From CAZBUB01 sp964494985 (GTDB taxonomy: Bacteria > Desulfobacterota > Desulfovibrionia > Desulfovibrionales > Desulfothermaceae): a DNA stretch of 64,000 nucleotides. The translations under genes and the position numbers were made by a program. Positions 34,512 to 42,845 of the stretch are shown piece after piece. The DNA lies in assembly GCA_964494985.1 (NCBI GenBank), contig CAZBUB010000005.1:17176-81175 (forward strand), in the 5' to 3' direction. How positions within the stretch are numbered: the stretch's first letter is position 1; each line of letters starts with the position of its first letter. The notes beneath the pieces are model-generated. The model saw nothing but the letters and a program-made list of their open reading frames with translations, made no database searches and had not been told where the DNA came from.

Positions 34512-36797
34512 ATGTCCAAATTATTGTGTTTATTGGCAGGCTTAGATTCCAAGCAGGCGCAGCAGGTTCAAAGCGCTTGGCAAGAAATCGGCTGCAGCAA
34601 GCAGAATCTGCTGCAGACCGATTCAGCCCATAGGGCCCTGGATATTTGCAGTACGCAGCAACCCAAGTTGGTGCTGTTAGGCAAGGGGCTGACAGACATG
34701 TCCACTTTGGAGTTGCTGGCCAAAATAAAAACACATGGCTGCCAAATCCCAGTATGCCTGCTTTTATCTTCCAGGCAGGATGAAAAAAAGGATCTTTTGC
34801 AGGCATTTGATCTGGGTGTGCAGGATGTCTTGTTCGAGCCTCTTGATGCCCGGGAGTTGGCTTTGCGTTTGGAGTTGGGGCTTTGCAAGGCAAGGCAGCG
34901 GCAGACCCTGCTGCACTTTCAGGATCTGGCTGCTAAAGCTGGCTTGGGCTACTGGGAATATGCTCTGGGTGAAGGAAAGTTTTATGCCTCAGAGGCCTTG
35001 CAGGGATTGTTGGGCTATGTCAGGCAGCAGGCCCCTCAGGGGTGCGAGTTGCTGGATGCACATTTTTATGAACAAGACGTACAAAAGTTAAAGCGCAATC
35101 TGCAATCCCTGGATCCTGGTGAATGTTTTGAGCTGGAGCTGACCTGCAGGCGGCTGGATCGAGAAGAAAGGTACATCAGGATCCAAGGTCAAAAAGAAGT
35201 TGGTATGGAAAATGGTCTCGTGGCGGGCTTGTTCCAGGATATCACCCAGCAAAAAAGGGTGCAGAATAAGCTGATGGAGCTTTTGGAGCACAGCTCCATG
35301 CAGGCTGCTGCCCTGGAGCAAAGCGGCGAGGGGATCGTGCTCACTGATCAAAACTTTCGGGTGGTTTATGTGAATCCCTTTTTTGATCAAGTCAGCGGCT
35401 TCAAGGCCAGTGAGCTCATCTTTAATTTATTGAGTAGGCAGTCCAAAGGCACGGATCAAGTCGGGGAAGCTTTCGTTGATCAGAACTGGAGGGGGCAACT
35501 GAGCCTGGAGGATAAAAATGGCGTGCAACGCCAGGTGGAAGCCACTCTGTCTGCAGTTAAAAATTGGTCCGGGCAAGTGGTCAATTTCGTGCTTTTAGTC
35601 CGGGATATTACCGAGAAGCTGCAATTGCAACAGCAGCTGCAGCAGGCGCAGAAGATGGAGGCCATAGGCACATTGGCCGGGGGTATTGCCCATGATTTCA
35701 ATAATATGCTTATGGGTATGCAAGGCTTTACAGAACTAGCCTTGTCCAACCTGGACCAGGATTCCAAGGCGGCCAAACACCTGCACAGCGTGCTGCAAAC
35801 CAGCACACGGGCTAAGGATCTGGTGCAGCAGATCTTGACCTTCAGCAGACAAAGTGAGAGCGATAAAAAACCTTTGCAAGTCAAGACAGTGCTCAAGGAG
35901 GTTCTGAAGCTTTTGCAGGCCACTTTGCCAGCCAATATAGAGTTGCTGACCAACATAGATCCTGAGCCACCCCAGATTTTGGCTGATCCTTCCCAGGTGC
36001 AGCAGGTGATCATGAATCTGTGCACCAATGCGGTGCAGGCCATGCCAGACGGAGGCAAGCTTTTGGTGAGCCTGCAGGGCAAAAGCATAGACGGGAAATA
36101 TCAGGAAAGACCAGAAGACCTGGAACCAGGAGAATACTTGCTGCTGCAGGTTCAGGATACAGGCCAAGGCATGGAGCAGGAGCTGGCCCAGCGTATATTT
36201 GACCCCTTTTTTACCACCAAGCCCAGGGGGCAGGGTACAGGACTGGGGCTGTCAGTGGTGCATGGCATACTCCAAGAGATAGGAGGCTCGATCAGTGTCC
36301 AAAGCTCGCCTGGGGAAGGCACTTTGTTTAGAGTGAACATCCCGGTCTTGCAGGAGACTGGATGGGAAGTGCAGGAGCAGGCCCAGCTTCATCAGGGTGT
36401 TGTTCGAGGCCGGGGCAACATTTTATTTGTGGATGACCAGCAGGACATAGTGCGTTGGGGAGTCAGGGCCCTGGAGGGACTGGGCTATAGAGTGTTTGGG
36501 ACCTCGGACAGTTCCAGGGCCTGGGAGGTTTTCCGCCAAGGCTCTTTAAACTTTGATCTGGTGGTCACGGACCTGAGTATGCCTGGGCTTTCCGGTCTGG
36601 AGTTTCTGCAAAAGATTAAGGAGCGTAACCCAGCTTTGCCAGTTATTCTTTGTACCGGGCATAGTTCTGAGCAGGCAGAAAAGAGCCCAATAGTTGAGCA
36701 GGCCGAGGCGGTGTTGTACAAGCCATTTAGCATAGCTGAGTTCTCTAACCTAGTGCGCTCATTGATTTTGCATAGAAGCAATGCAATGACAGCCTAG
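34512..36797 (+). CDS. Hybrid histidine kinase with N-terminal pseudo-receiver
   Basis: 761 residues, cytoplasmic. Domain order: receiver-like domain (1-130), PAS-like domain (about 135-245), PAS (about 270-385, GEGIVLTDQNFRVVYVNPFF), HisKA with phospho-His in GGIAHDFNNM, HATPase (N box NLCTNAVQAM, G box DTGQGM) and a C-terminal receiver (FDLVVTDLSMPG). The N-terminal receiver lacks the phosphoacceptor: the expected Asp57 is Gly (KLVLLGKGL), and the conserved Lys-Pro is Glu-Pro (FEP), so it should act as a docking or dimer module. It closes the chemosensory operon, 42 bases after the last response regulator, and is followed by a terminator. Confidence 0.9.
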   Translation: MSKLLCLLAGLDSKQAQQVQSAWQEIGCSKQNLLQTDSAHRALDICSTQQPKLVLLGKGLTDMSTLELLAKIKTHGCQIPVCLLLSSRQDEKKDLLQAFDLGVQDVLFEPLDARELALRLELGLCKARQRQTLLHFQDLAAKAGLGYWEYALGEGKFYASEALQGLLGYVRQQAPQGCELLDAHFYEQDVQKLKRNLQSLDPGECFELELTCRRLDREERYIRIQGQKEVGMENGLVAGLFQDITQQKRVQNKLMELLEHSSMQAAALEQSGEGIVLTDQNFRVVYVNPFFDQVSGFKASELIFNLLSRQSKGTDQVGEAFVDQNWRGQLSLEDKNGVQRQVEATLSAVKNWSGQVVNFVLLVRDITEKLQLQQQLQQAQKMEAIGTLAGGIAHDFNNMLMGMQGFTELALSNLDQDSKAAKHLHSVLQTSTRAKDLVQQILTFSRQSESDKKPLQVKTVLKEVLKLLQATLPANIELLTNIDPEPPQILADPSQVQQVIMNLCTNAVQAMPDGGKLLVSLQGKSIDGKYQERPEDLEPGEYLLLQVQDTGQGMEQELAQRIFDPFFTTKPRGQGTGLGLSVVHGILQEIGGSISVQSSPGEGTLFRVNIPVLQETGWEVQEQAQLHQGVVRGRGNILFVDDQQDIVRWGVRALEGLGYRVFGTSDSSRAWEVFRQGSLNFDLVVTDLSMPGLSGLEFLQKIKERNPALPVILCTGHSSEQAEKSPIVEQAEAVLYKPFSIAEFSNLVRSLILHRSNAMTA

Positions 36798-36824
36798 ATG
36801 CAGGATAAATGCTTGTTGAAGCAA

Positions 36825-36858
36825 AAAAGCGCTTTGCTGATCTTTGCAAAGCGCTTTT
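36825..36858. terminator. Bidirectional terminator
   Basis: A 13-bp perfect inverted repeat (AAAAGCGCTTTGC / GCAAAGCGCTTTT) with an eight-base loop. T runs follow on both strands. It ends the chemosensory operon on the plus strand and the small gene at 36947 on the minus strand. Confidence 0.85.
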
Positions 36859-36946
36859 CTTAAAAACTCTACAAGTGTGGTGGATCTATTAGAAGCCTGA
36901 AACCATATTTAGCTCATCATAAGCCTTTCAGATTGAGCATTAGCTT

Positions 36947-37135
36947 TTAAAGGGCGCTCACTTTAAAGGAAGCAGGCCTTTTTCTTTCACTTGTAGCGAT
37001 GCTTTTGGGATCGTTTAGCAGTTGTTTACCCCTGCTCTCAATCTCAGACTTTGTGGTTTTGTAAGACGAGAAGAATTCCTTAAAGACCAGATTGTTGTTA
37101 ATGTCGTACAGCCTAAGCTCAAACCCTTTTCTCAT
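36947..37135 (-). CDS. Small uncharacterised protein
   Basis: 62 residues, basic, no membrane segment. An excellent ribosome site (GGGGGAGG) precedes the ATG and a terminator follows, so it is probably a real gene. The N-terminal part (GFELRLYDINNNLVFKEFF) looks like a beta hairpin with an LYD-NNN turn, followed by a helical, Lys-rich section ending PASFKVSAL. The composition of its upstream region differs sharply from the rest of the window. I do not recognise the family. Confidence 0.6.
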   Translation of the reverse strand: MRKGFELRLYDINNNLVFKEFFSSYKTTKSEIESRGKQLLNDPKSIATSERKRPASFKVSAL

Positions 37136-37698
37136 TTTAGACCTCCCCCTAGAAAAAATAATTTTATGAACTAACGCGATAATTTCTTAAATCTTGAGTT
37201 TTATTTTGTCAATAGAAAAATAAAATTTATTTTAGGTAACATCAATGCTTGAGGTTTTAAGAAAAAGCAGGCTAGAATATCATATAAAAAATAGACTTTT
37301 TTTGAATCTGTTATTTAATACATAAATATGTATGTCTTGATATTTAAATAGGCTAGTTCAAGTTCTTTTATATGAACTAAGCATATCGATAGCAACTACT
37401 AAATAGAATCCAAAAATTATAATTTGCATAAAATCTTGTTAATCACATGAACACTTTACTTTATGTTTACTTTCTGTAATTTTTTTGTGTAGTTTGGCCT
37501 GCATATTTTTTTATTCTTCTTTTTGTTAATAAGTTATGATGCCCTTATGTATAAGTTATGCCAAGTTAAAATGTTTTATTATTAATGAGATATATTGTAT
37601 GAGTAGGAAGCTGAGCTCCATCATTAGTTTGCTTTCATCAAAATTATAATTGACATTATCATTCATGAGACACTAATTTGATTTTCTAGGGGAGACAG
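37136..37698 (+). promoter_or_regulatory. AT-rich leader upstream of the first alcohol dehydrogenase
   Basis: About 560 bases with markedly lower G+C than anywhere else in the window and no credible gene. It separates two divergent genes. Several poly-A and poly-T tracts in phase could bend the DNA, and many TATAAT-like hexamers occur. I saw no clear -24/-12 element. A long regulatory region or a relic of transferred DNA are both possible. Confidence 0.5.
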
Positions 37699-38865
37699 AT
37701 GCAAACTGAGTACTTGCAGCAACTTAGAAAATTTGCTGTTCCGGAAATTATATTTGGTCCCGGGGCCCTGGAGCTTGCAGGTAGGCAATGCAGGAATTTG
37801 GGGGCATCTAACGTCTTGATTGTTACCGGGCCCAAAGTGCGTGAAATGGGTTTAAGCAAAAGGGTGGAAAACAGCCTGATCCGGGAGGGAATGAGCTATG
37901 AAGTCTTTGATGGCCTAACCCAGAATCCCAAGGATTATGAGGTAGCGGCTGGAGCCAAGTTTTGCAGGGAGCAAAGATGTGATCTTATTCTTGCGGTAGG
38001 TGGCGGCAGCCCAATGGACTGTGCCAAGGGCATCAGTGTGGTGGTGGGTAATGAGCAAAATGTGTTGGAGTTCGAGGGTGTGGACGAGATTCCAAAACCA
38101 GGAGTGCCCCTTATATGTGTGCCTACCACTGCAGGCTCATCTGCTGATATTTCCCAATTTGCAATTGTTAATGACAGCACCAGAAAAGTTAAAATAAGCA
38201 TCGTGAGCAAAATGGTCATCCCGGAGCTGACCCTGGTGGATCCTGAGACTACAAGGACCATGCCCCCTCAGCTGACAGCCCATACAGGCATGGACGCCTT
38301 GAGCCATGCATTTGAGGCCTATGTTTCTACTCTTAGCTCTCCACTGACAGATATGGCTGCCAAGGAGACAGTCAGGCTGGTAGCCAGGAACCTGCCGGAG
38401 AGCTGCGAGCAGCCGGAGAACATGGAGCTCAGGCACAATATGATGCTGGCCAGTTTAATGTCTGGGTTGGCCTTTTCAAATGCCAGCCTGGGGCTGGTGC
38501 ATGCCTTGGCCCATAGTTTGGGCGGCAGGCTTGGCCTGCCCCATGGCCAGTGCAATGCCTTGCTTTTGGAAGGGGTGGTGCGCTTTAATTCCTCTGTGGC
38601 CGCAGGTAGGTATGCGGAGTTGGGCAGGATCATGGGCTTGTCTGAAGAGGGAGTGCCATCTGAGGAGGAGCTGCAGTCTCTGTTGCAAGGCCTAGCCTTG
38701 CTGAGGCATAGGTTGGGCATCAGCAAAAGGCTGCGGGAGTTGGGTGTGAGGCAGGAGGATATCCCTACTCTGGCCCAAAATGCCCTGCAGGATGCTTGCA
38801 TGGCCACAAATCCCAGGCAGGCATCCTTAGGGGAGGTGGAGAACGTCCTTTGGGAGATCTACTGA
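37699..38865 (+). CDS. Iron-type alcohol dehydrogenase (first copy)
   Basis: 388 residues, group III dehydrogenase. NAD-binding AVGGGSPMDCAKG, the metal-ligand region MDALSHAFEAYVS (Asp and His) and HALAHSLGGRLGLPHGQ (two His), so the metal site is complete. The stretch PTTAGSSADISQFAI differs from the usual PTTAGTGSEVTxFAV and is shared with the copy at 54784 (PTTAGSGADISQFAI) but not with the one at 58862. It should interconvert an alcohol and aldehyde with NAD(H), although ADISQF might signal another substrate. SD GGGGAG. A PAS hybrid kinase starts 25 bases downstream. Confidence 0.9.
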   Translation: MQTEYLQQLRKFAVPEIIFGPGALELAGRQCRNLGASNVLIVTGPKVREMGLSKRVENSLIREGMSYEVFDGLTQNPKDYEVAAGAKFCREQRCDLILAVGGGSPMDCAKGISVVVGNEQNVLEFEGVDEIPKPGVPLICVPTTAGSSADISQFAIVNDSTRKVKISIVSKMVIPELTLVDPETTRTMPPQLTAHTGMDALSHAFEAYVSTLSSPLTDMAAKETVRLVARNLPESCEQPENMELRHNMMLASLMSGLAFSNASLGLVHALAHSLGGRLGLPHGQCNALLLEGVVRFNSSVAAGRYAELGRIMGLSEEGVPSEEELQSLLQGLALLRHRLGISKRLRELGVRQEDIPTLAQNALQDACMATNPRQASLGEVENVLWEIY

Positions 38866-38890
38866 ACAATTCTTAAAATAAAATTTAGCC

Positions 38891-41752
38891 ATGCCCCAAG
38901 ATCAGAATTCAGACCCAAAAGTTCAGGCAGCTCGGGACAAGCTCCTGCGTCTGAGCTTGGAATCTTCGCACAAGAGCTACTATCCTCAGCTCAGGCAGCA
39001 GCTGGAAAGGCTCAGGCAAAGCGGGGAGGACTTAAGTGTGACCCTGAACTCCATAGGAGAAGGGGTCATTGCTACGGACAGGCAGGGCAGGATCACCCGC
39101 ATGAACCCCACAGCAGAGTCCTTGACCGGCTGGAGCCAGACAGAGGCCAAGGGCAGGCACCTGGGGGAGGTGTTCCATATTGTAAATGCCCATACCCGGG
39201 GAGCCTGCCAGGATCCTGTACAAAAGGTCCTGGAAAGCGGCAAGATCCAGGGCCTGGCCAATGATACCCTGCTGCTTTCCAGGCAGGGCCGGGAGTACCA
39301 GATTGCTGACAGCGCAGCCCCGATCCAAGATGGGACAGGGGGTGAAGTCAGGGGAGTGGTCCTGGTATTTAGGGATGTAAGCCAGGAATATTCCATGCGT
39401 AAGGCCTTGGAGGCCAGTGAAGCTGCCTATAGGGATCTTTTCCAGAATGCGCCTGTGGGCATATTCCGCTCCACATCCCAGGGCAGGCTCTTGCAGGCCA
39501 ATCCAAGCATGGCCAAACTCTTGGGCTGGGCTTCCCCGGAAGAGGCAGTGTTTTATTACCAGGACCTGGGCAGGCAGATTTATCAAGACCTAGAAACCAG
39601 GGAGAAGTTCATTTCTATATTGCAGGAAAAAGGCCAGGTCCAGGGGTTTGAGCACCAGGCTCTTTGCCAAGACGGGCAGACTCGCTGGCTGAGCATAAAT
39701 GCCAGGGTCAGTGAATATTATGGGCCCTGGGATTTTGTCCTGGATGGCTTCGTCTGGGACATCACCCCCCGCAAGGAGCAGGAAAGCCATCTAAAACAGA
39801 CCAGGCGACTCTTGGACGAGATCATAGAGTTTCTGCCAGATGCCACATTGGTGATTGACACTCAGGGCAAGGTCCTGGCCTGGAACCGGGCTATAGAGGA
39901 GCTGACCGGAGTAGGCAAGGAGGAGATGCTGGGCAAGGGAGACTATGAATACAGCAGGCTCTTGTATGGACGTCCCTGCCCTATATTGGTGGATATTGTG
40001 CTTGCGGATTCTGGGAAGAGGCCTGGGCTTGAGAAGACTTACGAGTATATTTCCTGGAGGGAGGAAATCCTGTATGGAGAAGCCTATGCCCCAGCGGTGC
40101 ATAACGGCAAAGGGGCCTACCTCTGGGGCGCTGCAGGCACCTTGCGGGATGGATCAGGCAACTTGATCGGAGCAATCGAGTCCATCCGGGACGTTAGTGA
40201 GCGCAAGCAGGTGGAAAAAAGGCTGCAGGAAAGTGAGGAGCTGTACAGATCAATAACCGAGAACACTTTTGACCTGACTTGTCTCCTGGAACTCAGTGGC
40301 CATTATATTTACCACAATACTCGATACTTGGATGTGATGGGCTACTCCTCCCAGGAGCTATTGGGCTGCAATGTTTTAAAGATTATCCATCCTGAGGACC
40401 AAGAAAAGGTCATGCAGGCCTTACAGCAAGGAGTAGCAGAAGGCTGGGACCAGCATAGGCTTTCTTTTAGAATGCGCTGCAAGGATGGAAGCTATAAATG
40501 GTTGGATAATCGTGCCAGGCTGCTTAAAGATGAACAGGGACGGCCGCAGCGCATATTGGCAGTGGGTCAGGATGTCACTGAACGCAGGAACTTGGAGCTG
40601 CAGCTGCAGCAGGCCCGCAAGATGGAGGCTGTTGGCACCCTGGCTGGGGGGATAGCCCACGACTTTAACAATATACTGCAAGTCATCAATGGCTATACCA
40701 ATTTACTCTTGGAAGCCACAAGCTTCAGGGATCCAGAGCATGAAAAGCTGTTGCAAATTCAGAAATCAGGCAGGCATGGGGCGCAGCTGGTCCAGAAGCT
40801 GCTTACTTTCAGCCGCAAGGTGGAAGGTGAAAAGCAGCTCCTGGATCTGAATCAGGAGATTAGGGAAACGGAAAAGATCCTGCGCAGCAGCCTGCCCAGG
40901 ATGATTGACATCCGGCTTAGCTTGGATCAGGATTTGTGGCTGGTTGATGCAGATCCGATGCAGATGGAGCAGATCCTCTTGAATCTGGGCAGCAATGCGG
41001 CAGATGTTATGCCGGATGGGGGGATCCTAGAGATTGAGACCAGAAATTTGTTCTTGGATACCGAGTTTGCAGGGCTGTATCCTGGACTGGAGCCTGGAGA
41101 GCATGTGCTGCTTTCTGTCTCGGATACCGGCTGCGGCATGGACGAAGAAATCAGAGAAAAGGTATTCGAGCCCTTTTTCACTACCAAGGATGTGGGCAAG
41201 GGCACGGGGCTGGGTCTGGCCTCTGTGTATGGCATAGTCAAGTCCCACCAGGGTCACGTGCTTTGCTATAGCCAGCCAGGTCAGGGGACAACCTTCCAGA
41301 TCTATCTCCCTGCCAGGCCGCAGCCGGAGCAAAGGGAGCAGGAAGCTCAGCAAGGGTATGAGCCGCAGCCAGGCACAGGTACTATCCTGGTGGTGGATGA
41401 TGAGCCAGCTATCCAGGAGCTGACCAAGGAAATGCTGCAGGCTCTGGGCTATACTGCAGTCTGTGCTTCCAACGGAGATGAGGCCTTAAGGATATTTCGA
41501 GATCTGCAAGGCTGGATTGACCTGGTGCTGTTGGATCTGGGCATGCCTGGCATGGGCGGGTATACCTGTCTGCAGGAGCTGTTGAGTATAGATCCAGAGG
41601 CTAAAGTGCTTGTAGCCAGCGGTTACGCTGCTAATGTGAATGCTGAGCGAGCCCTGCAGGCTGGGGCTGCGGGCTTTTTGAACAAGCCTTTTCAGATGCA
41701 AGAGTTGGGCAAGAGGATATCTGAGCTTTTGGGCAGCTCAACAAGGGGCTGA
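38891..41752 (+). CDS. Multi-PAS hybrid histidine kinase
   Basis: 953 residues, soluble. Four PAS domains in tandem (approximately 45-175, 180-300, 310-440, 450-575), visible from repeated GEGVIATDRQGRITRMNPTA, APVGIFRSTSQGRLLQANPS and DATLVIDTQGKVLAWNRA and from their PAC endings. Then HisKA with GGIAHDFNNIL, HATPase (LNLGSNAADVM, DTGCGMD) and a C-terminal receiver (IDLVLLDLGMPGMGG). It follows the first alcohol dehydrogenase directly, and the ribosome site is weak, which suggests coupling to that gene. The signal is unknown; the linkage suggests alcohol or redox state. Confidence 0.92.
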   Translation: MPQDQNSDPKVQAARDKLLRLSLESSHKSYYPQLRQQLERLRQSGEDLSVTLNSIGEGVIATDRQGRITRMNPTAESLTGWSQTEAKGRHLGEVFHIVNAHTRGACQDPVQKVLESGKIQGLANDTLLLSRQGREYQIADSAAPIQDGTGGEVRGVVLVFRDVSQEYSMRKALEASEAAYRDLFQNAPVGIFRSTSQGRLLQANPSMAKLLGWASPEEAVFYYQDLGRQIYQDLETREKFISILQEKGQVQGFEHQALCQDGQTRWLSINARVSEYYGPWDFVLDGFVWDITPRKEQESHLKQTRRLLDEIIEFLPDATLVIDTQGKVLAWNRAIEELTGVGKEEMLGKGDYEYSRLLYGRPCPILVDIVLADSGKRPGLEKTYEYISWREEILYGEAYAPAVHNGKGAYLWGAAGTLRDGSGNLIGAIESIRDVSERKQVEKRLQESEELYRSITENTFDLTCLLELSGHYIYHNTRYLDVMGYSSQELLGCNVLKIIHPEDQEKVMQALQQGVAEGWDQHRLSFRMRCKDGSYKWLDNRARLLKDEQGRPQRILAVGQDVTERRNLELQLQQARKMEAVGTLAGGIAHDFNNILQVINGYTNLLLEATSFRDPEHEKLLQIQKSGRHGAQLVQKLLTFSRKVEGEKQLLDLNQEIRETEKILRSSLPRMIDIRLSLDQDLWLVDADPMQMEQILLNLGSNAADVMPDGGILEIETRNLFLDTEFAGLYPGLEPGEHVLLSVSDTGCGMDEEIREKVFEPFFTTKDVGKGTGLGLASVYGIVKSHQGHVLCYSQPGQGTTFQIYLPARPQPEQREQEAQQGYEPQPGTGTILVVDDEPAIQELTKEMLQALGYTAVCASNGDEALRIFRDLQGWIDLVLLDLGMPGMGGYTCLQELLSIDPEAKVLVASGYAANVNAERALQAGAAGFLNKPFQMQELGKRISELLGSSTRG

Positions 41753-41792
41753 GCCTGCACTCAGGGGCGAACAAGAAACAGAGAATGGGACT

Positions 41793-42048
41793 ATGGCAGG
41801 CAAACCTAGACACAGCCACCAGTTTGTGGAGGCTTACGACGGTCTCCGGCCTTCAGCCCGGAGAGGAAATTGATGAGAGCAGCATGATCTGCTATTTGCA
41901 GAAGTTTTCTGACGATCAGCTTTTGCAGCATCTGGCGCCCAAGCTCTCTCAGCAGGAGATGCATGAGATCCTGGATATGATTTATAAGTTGCTCAAATCC
42001 CACTTAAGCGCCCGGTAATACCATAGCCTTTTTCTGAAGCAGGACGAA
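41793..42048 (+). pseudogene. Small conserved cytoplasmic protein, broken twice
   Basis: From the ATG at 41793 the frame reads MAGKPRHSHQFVEAYDGLRP, then hits a stop. One base further on, in a different frame, EEIDESSMICYLQKFSDDQL and HEILDMIYKLLKSHLS follow, showing a one-base insertion near 41855-41866. The second frame meets TAA at 42016-42018, but then continues YHSLFLKQDE, which fits the expected end (HLSEEEYHxLFLKDDE) of a small family that I recall from sulfate reducers. The TAA would replace a GAA codon. Both lesions point to a dead gene. An ATG at 41785 gives a 77-residue chimera that I do not consider the true product. Confidence 0.6.
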
Positions 42049-42071
42049 CAAGTTACAATCAGGACAGCTGC

Positions 42072-42572
42072 ATGCAATATCAAGCAGGACAAAAGCTCGG
42101 GGCCTCTCCTCCCAAGGAGGGCCAGATGCCGGTGCTGAACGGCCCCAGCCTGGATGTGTTTGCCTTTTACAGCGGGCTGGCCTTCAAAGAGATTAAGGAC
42201 TGGTCCAAAGGCAGGATGAGGATGGGGCTGTTTGTGGAAAAGAGCATCCCTTTTATATTGCTGGATTTGGGCCGCAGCTGGAGCCTGGAAATCTACCTGA
42301 ATATGTACCAGGAAAGCGAGGAAAGCAGGCAGCAGTTTTTCCAGGGCGATCCCCAGGAAACAGGTATAGGGCTGGTTCTGGTTTCCTTTCCGGATGCAGT
42401 AGTCCAGTGCATGCGCAGGACAGGGCTTGATTCCAGGCTCATGCTCAGACTTAAAGAAGCCTGCTTTGATCAGCTCACTCGATACGCTTCCAGTGAAGAA
42501 TGCTTTGTGGAAGCGGAAATGATCCTGCAGCAGCATGATTCTAAGGCCATGCGCAGGGCAGGATCTTTTTGA
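42072..42572 (+). CDS. Uncharacterised protein
   Basis: 166 residues, no signal or membrane segment. Central part DVFAFYSGLAFKEIKDWSKG, then a strand-rich MRMGLFVEKSIPFILLDLG and EIYLNMYQ; the C-terminus is charged and helical. I do not recognise it. It precedes the ORP-type cluster by two short genes and might belong to that transcript. Start chosen at the first ATG, with no strong ribosome site. Confidence 0.55.
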   Translation: MQYQAGQKLGASPPKEGQMPVLNGPSLDVFAFYSGLAFKEIKDWSKGRMRMGLFVEKSIPFILLDLGRSWSLEIYLNMYQESEESRQQFFQGDPQETGIGLVLVSFPDAVVQCMRRTGLDSRLMLRLKEACFDQLTRYASSEECFVEAEMILQQHDSKAMRRAGSF

Positions 42573-42602
42573 GACCAAATGTGTCGTGCCAGGGTATCTC
42601 GT

Positions 42603-42812
42603 ATGAACCGTTATCTGGCAATGTTCTTACTGGCCTTGCTGATTGGGGGCTTGCTGCATAGCGTGTACTCCTTTAGTCAGGGCAGATTCGGGCAAGGCAT
42701 GATCATGTTTCCCTTGCTGGCAGGTTGTTATGTCCTTTTTCTGGCCAGGGACAGGCAGGGGCACAAGGACAGCCAGCAGGAAGCAGGGGAGCAGGACCAG
42801 AAGAAGGATTGA
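42603..42812 (+). CDS. Small membrane protein
   Basis: 69 residues from the ATG at 42603 with AGGG upstream; an in-frame ATG at 42579 would add a short basic extension. Two hydrophobic segments (LAMFLLALLIGGLL and GMIMFPLLAGCYVLFLA) suggest two membrane helices and a charged cytoplasmic tail rich in Gln and Glu. Not recognised. It lies 33 bases before the sigma-54 activator. Confidence 0.5.
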   Translation: MNRYLAMFLLALLIGGLLHSVYSFSQGRFGQGMIMFPLLAGCYVLFLARDRQGHKDSQQEAGEQDQKKD

Positions 42813-42845
42813 ATTCAGCTGCAAGCCACAGGAAACCCAACCTAG

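Noticed and set aside
37245..37325. Short 26-codon frame in the AT-rich region
   Set aside because: No ribosome site, no recognisable sequence, and stops and starts are frequent by chance in AT-rich DNA.
37495..37515. TGGCCTG in the AT-rich leader as a -24 box
   Set aside because: The -12 position reads TTTT without the invariant GC.
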